Below, piece after piece: positions 1 to 14,661 of a stretch of DNA of 64,000 bases. Position 1 is the first letter of the stretch. Each line of letters begins with the position of its first letter. Made by a program: the position numbers and the translations under genes. The stretch is taken from contig NW_026251387.1 in the NCBI RefSeq assembly GCF_025118155.1, forward strand, positions 1 to 64,000. Direction: 5' to 3'. The notes below the pieces were generated by a model. It saw only the letters and a list, made by a program, of their open reading frames with translations. It searched no databases and was not told the DNA's origin. This stretch comes from Cokeromyces recurvatus (Eukaryota > Mucoromycota > Mucoromycetes > Mucorales > Mucoraceae).

Positions 1-3000
1 TCATACCTTTATATATAATGAAGATAGATACATTGTAAGTCTATCCTCTTAACAATTAACATTACTAAAACCAATTCAATGAAGATTTACGCTTCAGGTT
101 CTAAGGCTGTTATTTATGCTGATCCTGACAATCTTATTCAAATCATTTCAGCTTCCTCAATATTTAAACATCAAGAGCAATTTGAGCCTATTACATCAGT
201 TGCAGGAAATTGTAAAACAGGACAGGTAATTATTATAATGATATACCCTTCTTCTCTCCTTAACTCAAACACAAATAGATTGCTATATCCTATCAATGTC
301 AAATAGCTATTTTAAAGCCACATAAGCATTGCTGGGGACTCGATTCAATTTTAACTACTTCCGACTTGATAAACTGTCTGGATTGGAGTGTGAATAGTAA
401 AGTGTAAATATACTCTGCTTATTGATAATTAATCTTTTATTTTATTAGATACTCTATTAAGTGCAGGAAAGGAGGTTACAATATGGAATTTAGACACAGA
501 AGAAAATATATGGAAAGCTGTATTTACCAAAAAATTAGCAATAGATATAATTTTGGCTAAATTTGATCCACAATCTAGTGTATTTGCAACAGTTGGAAAG
601 GTACATAAAATTCATAAAAAAAAAAAAAAAAAAAACTAAAAACTGACCCTAATTTAAGTTTGATCGCTTAGTGACAATATGGTATCAGAAGAATCTTACA
701 GAAACATTAGATTATGATTTTACATTTATCTCACATCCTAAATATGTCACTTATTTTACCTGGAGACGATTACCACCAAAAAGTCACTCCGAAGATCGTA
801 CATTATTCACGATGGCTCGTGATGGTATTGGTCGCTTCTGGAGTCCAACTGATTTAAATCAATCTCATTTACTTTACATGTGTGCTGTAATTGACTCAAA
901 ACAATCTCTAGTCACAAATGATACTAATTTAAATCAAGCAAATGACCATTTTCTACCTATTCATTATATTGGCTGTGATGAGCTTTCAAATGCTGTACAT
1001 GCACAATTTAGGTCTCATTCAAAGCATGAACGATTTGACCAACGTGTAGAGCGTATTCGTGACCGTATACGAGAGACTCCCGATTTATTGTTTCGAATCA
1101 AAGCAGATGGTTCACTTATTCTTTGGGGAGTCCAGCATTTAAATTCAATTCCAAGAAGAATTCCAAGAGTATTTGTTGTACTGCGTGTAGACAAAGCAAT
1201 CGATCCTTTAGATGTGATTTACTTTTTAAGCCCTACACATATTATGCATGACTATTTACATATCCAGTCTTCATGTAAGTTACACAATTTGATTTCATTT
1301 ATAAAATGCTGATTCTTTCAGATAGCTACAATAAAACCAATAGAACTATCATTGATAGCACGAAATTTACATGGACAGCTAAGATGTTATAGTTTAAATT
1401 TAATTAATTTTTTGGATTCGACTTCCTTTTCTCCAAAGCTACATTTGAAATATACATGGCTAGGTCACCAGCACCCTATATCGAAGTTATATCAAACACA
1501 AAAAAACAGATTTAGTACAATTGGTATAGACGGACAAATTAATGTTTGGAAATACGAATTAAGAGAGGTAAAATAGATGTTCATCAATATTAAGATCATG
1601 TAAGCTAAGCACAATCGAATATGATAGACTTGTGGTAAAATGATGATTCAACTTCAACTTGACTGTTCATTATTTGTAAAATGTAAAAATGTATTAGCTG
1701 TGCCTGTAGATAAAGGTAAATATCTGATTATTCATTTTGAGTGCATATTAATAATGATCTATTTAAAGATAAATATTTGGCTGTTTATGATGGTAATCAT
1801 GTAAAACTTTATGAATTTGATAAGCAAGATTGTCATTTGTATGATAGTCAAATATGCAAAAGCAATGATGATGCTATAAAAGAACTATCATCTTTACATG
1901 TTTATAATATGGAAGGACCCAAAAAATCCTTTTTACTATTTGGTATTTCCGCTACCAAAAAGAAAATCATAACATGGCATTTGATACCTTGTCATAATCA
2001 CATAAATGTCACTTATAGGGGAACAAAAGTAATGCCATGGACCACAGAGCCAAGTTTGATTGAATCATCAAGTCAATGGGCTACCAACACAGCATCAAAG
2101 CTGCTTCATAGTTTAGCGTCAAATAAAAGATATGCATTGGCTATATTATTAGGTACAGATATTGTGCTCTATACTGTAAATACAGGAAGTACTATGATTG
2201 AGTGGCAGGTGTTATTTACGCTGGACACCTCATACATTGGTGAATTTATTTGTCAAGCCAAATATACATCCCAAATGGTAGCTTTAGTATCTGGGGAAGA
2301 TAAAAAAACCTTGTCTATCTGGATGGGAATTAGAACTGATATTGCTCCCACTTGTGTTAAAGTATTCAAATTTGAGTAAGTGCTGCATTAAAATTTTGTA
2401 AAATAATATCCAGGACAAAAAAAAATTAATTAAATAGTGAGTCTATACGTGATATTGCATGGAATGTTACGTCAGACGCTCAATTTATTCTTGCTGTTGC
2501 TTTTTCCAAATCAATTAGTGTTTTTGGACAAAGAAGAATTAGTAATACTAACTTTGATGAAGATGTATGGGTTCGTTATACTACTTTTAACACTGATATG
2601 TAAGTTATTTTGCTTTTAAAGTTTTAATTTTTTCTAACCTATACATAATAGACAAGAGGATATTACCGCAATAACATGGGTTGATTGTGGTGTATTAACA
2701 GTAGCTGCTGGTAATCAATTACGATGTTATCTGAAATGGCTAACAAGCGAAGATGTAGTTACAAAATGTAAGTGTTATATATTTATATATATTAGTTTGG
2801 CTTTTATTTATGTGTATCTTTCTAGTTATTCAAAGGCCAAATAAAATAGAACCTATGTCAGGCATTTTCGATCTTTCCTATGAAATGAATGGCCCTTTAC
2901 CGTTTTATCATCCTGATCATCTCATTCATTATATAATGTGGGGTAATATGGATATGGTCCATAGTGTGCTTATTACACTTTCAGACTTTTTTAAGCAATT

Positions 3001-6000
3001 TGTAGATGATGAAGATGACATCATTGATAGTATGCCTCTTGTCTCTTTTTCAAAAATGCTTAAGTTACAAAATGTAAGAAATATTTAGTCATTTTTTAAA
3101 TGCTATCTCAACATATTTTATATAGAATCCGCTGAAAAAAACCTCACGAGAATATCAAGCATTATTTGAGGATAACACTTCTGAGCATAATCTTTCAATT
3201 GATGATCATAACTCGTAAGTTCAAAAAAAAAAAAAGTAAATATTCTTTAAACAATTATATTAGATATGATGACGATGATAGCTATAGTAGACCTTTGTCT
3301 ATTAATGAAGCTAAAAATCTTACGCATGCACTAAAAAGGAAAGACTTAATTGGCCTAAATAAAACTGAAAAAGTTCGTTTGATAGCCATGATAGATACAA
3401 TTATTGAGGTATAATGTATTCTTACATTGTTAATATGTCTCTAATATAATTTACTTTAGATAACTAATCAAGGTGAGTCATTAGATGAAAATGGCGCACG
3501 ATTTACTGCCTTATTGGAAAACTATTTTAATTTATGCCGCTCGTTACCTGAGAACCAAAGACAGCCTAATCTCCAATCAAGAGATTTTGCATGGGCTTTA
3601 CATAGTCAATCTCAAGACTTATTATTGGAAAAATGCATCAGACTTTGCGGCAATAAATTTGTTTGGGAAGATGCTCGATCTCTAGGTATCTTCTTATGGC
3701 TTCAAAAAATTGATGTTGTGGTAAGTTAGGCAGAACTATAGGAAACAAAATGGGTTATTTTTTTTTAATCTTTTATTTTTATTTTATTTTTATTTTATTT
3801 TTATTTTTTTACATCATTTAGAGAGAGCAAATGACAAATATTGCCCGAAATATTTATTTATCGAAAACAGAATTTAGAGACCCTGTGGATTGCACTTTAT
3901 TTTATCTTGCATTACGTAAAAAAAAATTACTATTGGGATTATGGAACACAGCAACATATCATAAAGAGCAAGTAGTTATGAAAAAGTTTTTAGCTAATGA
4001 CTTTGATGATCCTCGTTGGCAAAGAGCAGCAGCTAAAAATGCATTTGCATTGCTAGGAAAACAAAGATTTGGTATAATGAGTACAGTGTTTGATAATTAT
4101 AATTAAGTTAATACTTTTATCATAGAATATGCTGCTGCGTTTTTTTATTAGCTGATAAGCTGAAGGATGCAGTTAATGTGATATTGAAGAATATAAAAGA
4201 CTATCAACTTGCAATTGCAATATGTCGAGTTTATGAAGGTAATATACATTATATCATCTGTATACCTACATATAACATTTATTTTGTATAGGCGATCATA
4301 GTCCTCTTTTAAAAGAAATATTAGAAAACACTGTAATACCTATGGCTATCGAGTCTAACGATCGCTGGTTAGTTAGTATAGCATTTTGGCTACTTAATAA
4401 ACAAAAAGATGCTGTCCGTGCCATGGTCGTTCCCTTATCACAGTTCATAGATTCGAATGTGGATACAATAACAGCAGATTCAGCAGCTATGGTTCACGAT
4501 CCCAATGTATTTATACTATATCATTATCTTAAAAAAAGTCTGCATCAAGATCAAGGTTTAATTGTACCTTATAATATTGAGTACGATTTCTCTTTGAGAG
4601 TATCCCAATCCTATGAACAACTAGGATGTCCTTTATTAGCCCTACATATCTTGACAAATTTTTATATGAAACCACCAAAAGTTGATCTTCAAAAAGTCGC
4701 TTCCAAACCAGATAAAGCAGAGAATTTATTTGCATTATCACCAAATCATTCATACACAGCAGGACCCTCTAATAATAATAAATCAGCATATACATTTGAT
4801 TTGTTCGATACTGATGATATCTTTGCAGATAACAAAAGGATATCCAATAAGATATTTGATAATAATTTATTTGTATCAAAAGAAAAAGCTGACGATATAT
4901 TCAAAGAAAATAATGAAGATAGTTTGTTCCTGGCCAATAATAATAGTGTTAGAGATATGGTCATAGATTTCACTAATAAGGAGTACGATGGCTTAGACGG
5001 ATATAGAGCAATGCTTGTAATTCGTATGCTACAGGTATAATATTAAAACTGTTTTAATATTGTGCCATTAACAATTTATATAGACATTTTTTCATGCTGC
5101 GTCTACATTTTATAATGAATCTGGAGAATCAATAAATACTCTTGAAGCCAGTCATCGTTCTCGTTTTTTAAAAAACCGACAAGCATTACTTGATTTAGGA
5201 GAATCAGTTAAAATTCCCTCTAAAATACTTTCAAAGCTGTTGATGGAAAAGAGTATAGAGACGGATGTTTTTCCGCTTTATTTATATATTTTATATGAAA
5301 CTATTCCAAAAGATTTTGACGTACATCAATTCTTAAAATATTTTAAAGCTGGTTGCTTCGAAGTCAATGAAGTTGCACTTTTATCTCAAGAACTTGATTA
5401 TTCAACTTGTATATTTATTGAAAACTGGACAAGGTAAGCCATAAAGCATAAATTTTAATAAAATCAGCTTATATTTTATCATATAGGAATGTTATTAAAA
5501 CATTTCCTATTTGGAATGATTTACGTGCTCGCTATTGTAATCCTGAAACAGCTTCTTTTACTACTCGACAAATGGTATTGGCAACCTACATTAGTATTAT
5601 TTTGATTACTCTTAAACAAAGACATTATGAAAGTTTATGGCCCTTACTTTGTCATTTTAAATTCTTTCTTGAAGCTATTGGTTCTAATGGCGGTGATGCT
5701 GCTCTCAGTAATTGCTTTGCTCAGTTATACAAAAATGATACAAAAATGGTATAATATTCTGATGAATATATTTAATCTTTGCTTTCTAAATTAAAAATAT
5801 TTATACAGGTTGAAATGTCGATAGATGATTTTGAAAGCTTTTCAGATGGCAGCGTATTTGGATACGATATGAATGAAGAAATCTATAGACCTTTAATAGA
5901 CTTTCAAGATAAATCATTAGGCGCTAATATATTGGAACTTGCCTCACTTAATTATGTTTTGTCCGCTATTGAGCATGCTATGCAATGTCAGGGAAGACAT

Positions 6001-8353
6001 AATGGTTTAAGTGGTAAATTATTATAACCATAATATAGTTTATATATACTCACTTAGTTTTTATAGAAAAACTTTCTGAATTTATTTGGACTACATTACT
6101 TGATCCTATTGCTTACAGAACGCATAACTTGAAAGAAACTGTTATAGAGCAATTAGAATGCGATTTATCACGTAGTATGTATAAAAACTACTTTTAATAA
6201 TCAGTAAATTAAACTATATATTACACAGGTCATGTTTTGAAGCAGTTGAAGACATTAAGACAAAAAAAATATTGGCGATCTATTAAAAGTTTGAGCTCAT
6301 TTGATAGATTATTACCATTTGTAAATTCTAAAGTAAGTTTATAGTTGTCCATAGTATACAAAATTTTAAAATCAACCCTTTATAGCCTTTGAGTATGACA
6401 ATAGATGATAATCAAGCAGATCATTTCCTTAATGTGTATCATTCAGCAAGCACAGTATATGCATTTTGTTTAAATTCAGTATGTGAAAGCATATGTGTAA
6501 AGAATAAGATTCTAATTTATTTACTTATTTATAGACTGTACAAGATAAAATGGCAATTTGTCTAAAAACGGAAATTCAAGAGATTGATTTATTAAAAGCA
6601 AATAATATCTCTAGTACAGTAGGTGTTTTTGTCATATTGTAAAAAAAAAATTAATTAATTTATATTTTATATAGTCATTAGCTAGAACAAGATCTATATC
6701 TTCGTTTGGCTTTGGTCAAGATCATCATATAGACAGTTATCCTGATACAGAAGATGATGTTTATTCATCAGATAAAGATCAAGAGTCAATAAATACAGCA
6801 AAGCATGTGCCACGAAAGCAATGTCTTGTACCCTCCTCTAAAGTTTCTAGCTCTTCAACTCCAATTATTTCCCCTAGTCGTATTATAACTGAAGACCAAA
6901 ATGGTTTAAATATAGAACATCTTCATGATTCACTTAGAAAATCATTAGCAAAAGGATCAGATTATTCAAGAACAAGTCCAATGCCTATTGATAACTCTGA
7001 GCGTGAAAAAATGGTATATTATTGTAATAATAATAATAATAATAATTGGCTAACTTCTATTTGTAGATTTTGCTCAAACGAAATATTGCTGCTAGTTGTG
7101 CAGAGACCCATCCTAAATATCCATTTTGTAAGATGATCTACTGCTAATTATATATTGTGTATTAATGGTTAAATTATTAGATATTACAGGATGTGAGGTT
7201 AATAATAATGGGCCTAGCGCTATTTTATGGCAGTTTGGGCAAGAAAAAGAGATATCTAATTACTATGGTTGTCATGGAAAAGTTACAAAGTAAGTTGACC
7301 ATTTATGATATAATTATAGATTTTATTAAATATCTATTTTAGAATACATTTTGATCAGTTTGGTCAAAAATTTGGTGCTGGTGACACCACAGGAAAGCTG
7401 TGTCTGTGGAGGTTTGATGCACATACGCATGCTAATAAACCATATTATGTAAGTTACGATATAATAGGCTTATTATAAAAAAATTAATTTCATTCTATAG
7501 GTCTTGGATTGTTATACGAAAGCAACTCGAGACTTTGCATTTATCAACTCTAGTAGTATAATAGCAACTGCTGGAACGTCTTCTGCAATGAGTAGAAAGT
7601 AAGTTATATATATACATATTTATATACAAACGATAATTTAACATGATTAAAAGACATGATCATGTTGTTTTATGGGATACTTTATTACCACCTTCTAAAG
7701 CTATGGTTTGTGGTAAGTTTTTAAATTTCTTAATTATTATTATTATTATTATTATTTGTAACCTTGTTGATTAGCTCTGCCTGGCCATGAGAATGGAGCA
7801 TATGCAATTGCATACGAACCAAATAATCAATTATTATTTTCAGGCGGGAAACATGGAGAAATTGGTAAAATCCTATTTGATGTATATCTGCTCAGTTACT
7901 AACCATGTTTATAGTTATATCTGATATAAGACAACGCACAACTGCACATACTTTCTCAGCACATCATTCTAGAATTCGTTCTATTACAATTGATACAGAA
8001 AATAAATTGCTTGTAACAGGATCAGTAGATGGAGAGCTAAAGGTATATACGAAAAGCATTATTTTATTTTATTATAATATTTATTTTTATAGATATGGGA
8101 TGCCAGTACATATAAACTTCAAAAATCATTCGATATTCAACCGAGAAATCGACTCCTTGCACCATCTTTTAATAGAATCCCTGTATGTAGACATGAAATA
8201 ATGAAAAATTTAACTGCTAGCAAAACATATACATATACTTATACATATATATAGTTGAAAGCTTTTGGAGTAACTCAAATACAAATAATCAATGATGGTA
8301 TTTATACATCTGGTCCAAGTGGTATTATCCAGTGTAAAAGATCTGTATTATAA
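1..8353 (+). CDS. RAV1: RAVE complex subunit 1 / DmX-like (rabconnectin-3 alpha) protein, 5' partial, many exons
   Basis: Homologue of yeast Rav1 and animal DMXL proteins, the large subunit of the RAVE complex that promotes V-ATPase reassembly on endomembranes. The gene continues leftward: positions 2-34 are an open exon (ending ..YNEDRYI) joined over a 35-84 intron to IYASGSKAVIY, so the ATG at 79 lies inside an intron. Next exons are 85-225, 279-396 and from 449; about 25 short introns follow. N-terminal WD40 repeats (GKEVTIWN, KADGSLILWG, GIDGQINVWK) precede the conserved helical Rav1 core around 2820-4900 (SNDRWLVSIAFWLL). The last exons, about 7180-8353, encode another WD40 set (GDTTGKLCLWRF, VLWDTLLPP, LLFSGGKHGEI, LVTGSVDGELK) closely like the DMXL C-terminus. 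Stop TAA at 8351. Family assignment is firm; individual splice sites in the middle are inferred. Confidence 0.88.
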
Positions 8354-9236
8354 AGTATGAAGTCTTTTAATTATAATTGTAAAATACAAGTATAATATTA
8401 TGAGTAAGTATAGCTGAATATTTTCAATGCTTAATCATACCTTATATATGTATTTATACTTATTTATTAAATGTACTCTGTATATAGTGAAAAGGTTGAT
8501 AGTGGTTACTAAAGTTTGATAATTACCATTATTTGAATTAATATGAGTAAAATAAAAATTGTTATATGGGTTATATTATTCAGAAAAAATAATCATGATA
8601 AAAGATTTCCATCATTATTTGTATAATGTGCTACGATATATATATCTAATTGACACCTATAAAAAGGTTCATAGTTTGATATTTTTATAATAGTTTGCTT
8701 TATAATAACAACAACAACAAAATTTTTGTATAATTATTCTTCAGCTATTCATGGGTAGTAAAGAAATATATACACTGTTATATACCCCTTCAGAGGCTAT
8801 TGTTATGTATATATTTCTAAGCTTTATAATAACTGGATAAAATCAAATGAGTAAAAATTACCATTATCTACTTTTGTTCATATTAAAATAGTTGAATAAT
8901 GAAAAGATGAAATGCTATGTAATTTTTATTCAATGAATTTAGAATATTAAATATCAAGAAATTTAGGACGAATGTAATTTTAGAAATAAAAAAGTTATAT
9001 TAAATTAGTTATATAGCAGGAACAATATACACATATATGAATAAATCTGTATATTTATTTTTATTACGATTTAATAGAGCATATGCTAATGAGTTTTCAT
9101 TTAGTGTTAAGAATAAGCCTTAATCTAAGTCAATAAGTTGGTAAGTATACAAAAATAAAAAGAAAATAAAGTATGTGTTTACCTGTTCATTCCATAAATC
9201 TAAAACTTAATTATAAATAACAATGTTTGTAATATA
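8354..9236. other. Intergenic, RAV1/FANCI convergent 3' flanks
   Basis: About 880 bp of very AT-rich DNA between two convergent genes. There is no open frame with coding character on either strand and no tRNA-like element. It presumably holds both 3' UTRs; several AATAAA-like motifs are visible (for example near 8990). Confidence 0.6.
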
Positions 9237-10716
9237 TTATGAAAGTCTAGCTCTTTTAGATGATTCACCAGCTTCTTCATTATTAGGTCTCTTTTTTACA
9301 TCTTCTTCATCTGAGCTTTCCTGTTGTATTCTATCTAACTGAATTCTAAAATCACGTGAAGTACTACGCTTCATATATTGCATAAAATCAACTCTTGACT
9401 TTCTACTCAGTTGAATTAAGTGCCGTTCAAATTGCTCAACAGCAAAGATCAAGTTAGGAATCATCTTTGATTCACGTTGTATTTTAGCTTTTCTTTTTAT
9501 GTCTACTTCTTTTCTTTTATCTTTTTTTGATCGACGTTCAGTTAAATCTTGACTCTGTGATTGTCCATAGATTGTTAAAAATTTATACATTTTTTCGGTA
9601 ATTTCTGTACCACATTTACTGATCACATTGATAAAATCAGGTGAAACATCTTGTACGAAATTAAGTTTCTACATGTATCTAATAAGTTATAAATGTCTTT
9701 AATGAAGATCATTCGACTTACATATTTCACAAGTGTATGTAGTGTTTTATATGCTTTAGCCAAAGTTTTAAAGAGGCTTTCAGCGTGAAAATCAGTTAAT
9801 ATAGATTTTACTAATTCACTCAGTATGTTCATGATAGAAATCAAACGCTGGCATAAGTCTTTTTCAAACTCTTTTGCTGTGTCATCAAAGGACCTTATAG
9901 AAGCTGCATAAAATTAGTGTAAATTATTACAAAATTAATTAGATCTTACCACAAATTTTTAATCTTCCTATACACCATGTAAGATCATCGAAAGAAGCAT
10001 CTAAAAATTCAAAAACTTTGGAAGTTATTGCGGTGAAGGTTTTATGATTCACAATTTGATATTTGATTGGTGGCTGTTCCAGCTGCGACTCTTCCTGAAG
10101 TACTTCCAGATCGCCTGTAAATTGATGGATATCTTCACAAATGTCTTGAATTGTGTCAAATTTACCTGTCATACCACTAAGCTGGATCAACAATGCCATA
10201 ATGTCCTTTGCTAAACCTACTTCTTCCATCGGTCGCTCTTTTGCCAAGCAATTCAACCAATCCATAATTGAACAGGCGTGTTTGAGGAAATCATTATCTT
10301 TCTTTTCTAATTTCGTGCATAGAAAAGCAATTATACGTATGACATTAGAAGCCTCTTTATAGATTGGTGTACGCCCTGATAGATATTTGAGCACAACCTC
10401 TTTAAGTTGCATATTGACATTTGTAATAACAGAGTTTTTAGTGATGACACTGGTACTCATATCTGGCGAGAGTTGTCTAAGGAATTCAATTAATCGGTCA
10501 GGCCATATATGACTGACAATATCCATGATTGATAGAACCGACGTAGCAATAGAGCCTAAGACTGAGGATGTTTTTTTGGTAGTACTAGCTTGTTGATTTG
10601 CATATATACTATCGGAGTCTTCATGTACAAGTATGGATATATAAGTTCTACAGATATCTACGCTACTATTAAAACATTCATTATCTTGATGACAATAAGG
10701 ATCATTAATAGCCTAT

Positions 10717-10761
<45 letters not shown>

Positions 10762-12041
10762 TTAAAATTATATTATCTCTACTTGACTTGAACATACAAG
10801 TTTTAAACTATTGCAGGTATTTGTTACAATAAAATGTGCAAAATCAATATCAGAACGAAGACTATGCATAATTTCGTCATTTGATGAAAAGACTGCTTGA
10901 AAAATTTTAGAAGCAAACCCTAAACTTATAGAGGATTTGACTGTAAAATTTGTATTTTTTTTTCCCTTTTCGTTTGTTGAGATGTCTTTTAAAATCCCAA
11001 TCAATATCTTTCGTTTTTTAAATAATGCTAGTAACTTCTCAGATGAATCGTGGGTGATACCATAATTTAAAAAGACATATTCCATTGAAGTCTATGCAAC
11101 CAACTTTCAGTAAAATTTATATAATTATATTATAGTCATATTTACCTCATAAATGCCTAACAAAAGATTAGCATATAAATTATTTTTTAAACCTAGATTT
11201 GTAGCCATATCAAAATTAGCTGCTTTATCAAGTTCAAAATCTTCTAAATTGGCCTTCAAGAGTCGATCAATAAATGATTGCATATGATTTTTAAACTGGA
11301 TTATTCTGTCATCAGTAATAGTATTAGCTTCAGTACTTGATATCACTTCAAGAGTCTTTATAATATTTCCCAATAAAACATATATAGGCTCTATTAATTT
11401 GGGGTAACCACCAGTACTAGCGTTTTCCACAGCAGTTTCTAACTTGATTGGATTAATGATATTTGTATCTTTTTCATAACTTTTCATAAACTTTTAAAAT
11501 AGATTAGTAAATTTGATATCATATATAATGCTACATTACTTGTGTATAAAGTGAATTAAATATATCAGGAGCAAAGTGGGAATGTCCTTCGCTTAATGAG
11601 CCCAAACCAGTATAAACATACGACCTAATTTCATATTGTTGACTAAAACATCTTCTCAATAATCCTATAATAATACGAGTTACATATACATATACACATA
11701 TTAATTAACTATTTAATATTACCGAGAATTTCAAAAGCAATGCCCTGTGCAACTAAAGACTCCTGTTGGTCAATCTCTGTTAACTGTTCATTAAGTATAT
11801 TTAAAAAGCCTCTAACCGCCATTTGACGACCATCCAAATCCCTATTATTAATGATTAATTTATGTGCTCTTTTTTTTTCTTCTTCTAAAGTTTGTTTACT
11901 TTGCAAATAGACTCTTTCGTAAAACCAGAATTAATCCCTCTTGAAATTGCTTGTTTGTTGTTAAAAGTGGTTGTATTGCATTTAATAAATGTTCTGCAAT
12001 TGATAAAGGTAAAAATGAAAGAATATCAAGAATATCTTTAA

Positions 12042-12077
<36 letters not shown>

Positions 12078-12099
12078 AGAGATAAAGGAATAAAGTAAC

Positions 12100-12130
<31 letters not shown>

Positions 12131-13083
12131 GACATTTACATTATTAACATATTTTTCAACAGTTTCTGGATATTTTCTTATAATTTTAGCAAGTAATTTC
12201 AAGAAATTAGTAGCACTATTAGCTCTTGATACAATTCGAGATGTCATTTGCTCTAATATTTCACTTCTAATAATGTCATGATATTTGAAAAGTCTTAGTA
12301 GAATATTGATACCTAGCTGTGCAACTTGTTCTATAGGATCATTCTCTTCTATTTGACTACTTCTTAACTTAGCATAATCTATATATGTATATATATATTT
12401 GTAGATTATAAGTATAAGAGGTAAAATGATACTTGTATAAAAACTCACTCTCATTACTCATAAAAAGATTTCCTGTATTAGAAGCTGTATCAATCAAAAT
12501 GGTTGCCAATTGACAAAGCGTCTGAATGACTTGGTCCCAACCAGCTGTAGCTGATTTTTCAGCAACATCCAATAAAGCCTGTCCATATCTATTTGCTTCC
12601 AAAGGAAAGTATTCTGAAATCCAGAGACATCTTTTCTGAAGTTTTTCATTATCTTTATAAACTGATATAATTGACGATTTCAGGAAATCAAAGATTGTAT
12701 CTTGAAGACGATGAATTCTTGCAGCTGTTAATAAGCAAGCAACTTCAAATAATTTAAGTGGGCCAGATTTTTTGTTTTTTAATAGTTTAAATAATTCATT
12801 TCCCAAGTCTTGATCTTGTTTTAAAGCAAAAGATAAATGCAACATGACGGTTCCTTCTACACGGCTTGTATCATTTCCAGAAACGTGATTGAAATAATTA
12901 AAAATGCCTTCAAGCGCTAATCGCTTATAACCCTTTTGTACGGCACAGATTAGATTTAGTGAAAAAAAAAAGAAAAAAAAAACTACTAAAAAATTATGAT
13001 TCATTACCTTCTTAGATATGAGAAGTAATTGCCATATAAAAGGAGGCACTTCTTCTATATCTATATCTGATATTCTCCTACAG

Positions 13084-13116
<33 letters not shown>

Positions 13117-13957
13117 CGCTATTCTATATAAAAAAAATACTGTACTTTAACATTTGCTTTAAAGCTATTTCTAATTGGTGATTCGACAGCTCCATATCAT
13201 TAAGGGCAGATGACATACTAACAATGATCTGAGAATGCCATTTACCCTCAAATAAATTATCAAATAAATCGCTTATTGCATTATACTCATTAGCTGCAGT
13301 TAGAACATTCCAAATTTTTGTTAAAATATCCAATAAACGAAGTTGAATTGGTTTATTTTGGTTAATTGTATCTATGATCATTTTACAGGCTGCTTTTAAC
13401 ATAGACACTGATAATAATTCGATCTAAGATTAATAAAAAATATGAATATTTGACAGGACATAGTTTATCAGATATTTACTTCGGGTGAAATTAAATTAAC
13501 AACAGATGAAGCTTGCTTTGCTTTTTCAAGTTTATCTTTATCTTCTGTGCCCAACCTATTTACAGTTTAATAAAAGTGCTGTATATCTTTGTAAAAATGG
13601 CTTATTACCATTCAATAACACATGATATAATTAAAAATCGACGTCGGAGACACTGTTGTCCTCCTTCTATGGGTGAGCCTTTAACACTAATTTAGTAAAT
13701 TAATCAAAACAATAATGCTTAGGTTACAAATACCTAAAATGATAGCACGAAGTAATAAAGTTGTGTCAACATCATTCAAGGCATAGTAATCGTCTAATTT
13801 ATATTTAACAAGACAAGTAATCTAAATATTGAATGAGATTCAAAGAAGCTTATACATAAAATTAACATTTTACTTCATCCTCTGTTTGATCATTTAAGTA
13901 TTCAATAAGGCGCTCCTTATTTGCTAGTTTGCTTAACTTGAATATTTCCTTATCCAT
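9237..13957 (-). CDS. FANCI: Fanconi anaemia group I protein homologue (FANCI), multi-exon
   Basis: FANCI pairs with FANCD2 in the ID2 clamp that marks DNA interstrand crosslinks for repair. The C-terminal exon (9237-9626) carries the most conserved family stretch: IPNLIFAVEQFERHLIQLS followed by STSRDFRI. The N-terminus also fits: start ATG at 13957 (MDKEIFKLSKLANKERLIEY), then DTTLLLRAIILG spliced to SPIEGGQQCLRRRFL, matching the human AIFKGSP..TLRRRK region. In between lie helical solenoid exons (13408-9939). The tail is acidic then basic (SSDEED...SKRARLS), suggesting nuclear localisation. In the segment equivalent to human LDARK-SAVAGF, this protein reads LDGRQMAVRGF (about 11808-11840), so the usual monoubiquitination lysine is glutamine. 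About a dozen introns, several with long A/T runs. Known from animals and plants and absent from yeasts. Confidence 0.88.
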
Positions 13958-13995
13958 TATAAATCAAAAAAGGAAAAAAGAAATAAGTACTGCGC

Positions 13996-14037
<42 letters not shown>

Positions 14038-14661
14038 ACGCGTGCTATTCAACTTTGCTGTAACTTAAAATTTGGACTTTCTTTTTTTCAGATGGGATAG
14101 GAAGAGAAAATACATATAAAGTCATCTTGAACACAGTGCTTGAAATACATACAATTTAGTAGGATCTACGACCTTTAGCTTAAAGGTAATGTTACGCCAT
14201 AAACAAGAGTGTAAATTTTCTTTCGTTCTTAATATGGCTGTCTATGGTATTTAATGTGTTAAAAACGTTAGCTTTTATAAAAAAAAATCAAGCTAGACTC
14301 TTCCTTCGGATAGCTTCCAAATCGCTGAATTAAGAAGTTCATATATTCCTACAATATCGGCAGAAAGAGCTAGTATAATTATATTATTTAAGCTTTTATT
14401 TTGCCTGTATACGATTAAATTCTGAGTCTGAGTTTTATTATTAAATTTTTTGGCAATGAGCATGTAGCGACGAAATAAATGCGCAATATTGCCCGAGCCA
14501 GTTACAGAGGGGAAATAAGGATAAAAACTTTCCTAAAGGACAAGAATGGAAAAAAAAGAAAACGAGAAGGAAAAAGAAAAGAGCAGTTTTTTTTTTGGAA
14601 TTAAGAGAAAACATGAGGAGGATAAAGCGAAAAAGGTGAGAAGAAATAATTTAAATACAAA
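13958..14661. other. Intergenic, upstream of FANCI
   Basis: No gene recognised. A run of 36 A at 13998-14033 lies about 40 bp upstream of the FANCI start codon, which is a T-tract in gene sense, a common promoter feature here. The rest is AT-rich, with a purine-rich stretch near 14540-14640 next to the LINE remnant. Confidence 0.55.

Noticed and set aside
79..306. The ATG at 79 as RAV1 start with an exon running to 306
   Set aside because: A GT..AG intron 35-84 joins an open upstream exon in frame, and an intron 226-278 restores the conserved QIAILKPHKHCW reading, so this ATG is intronic.
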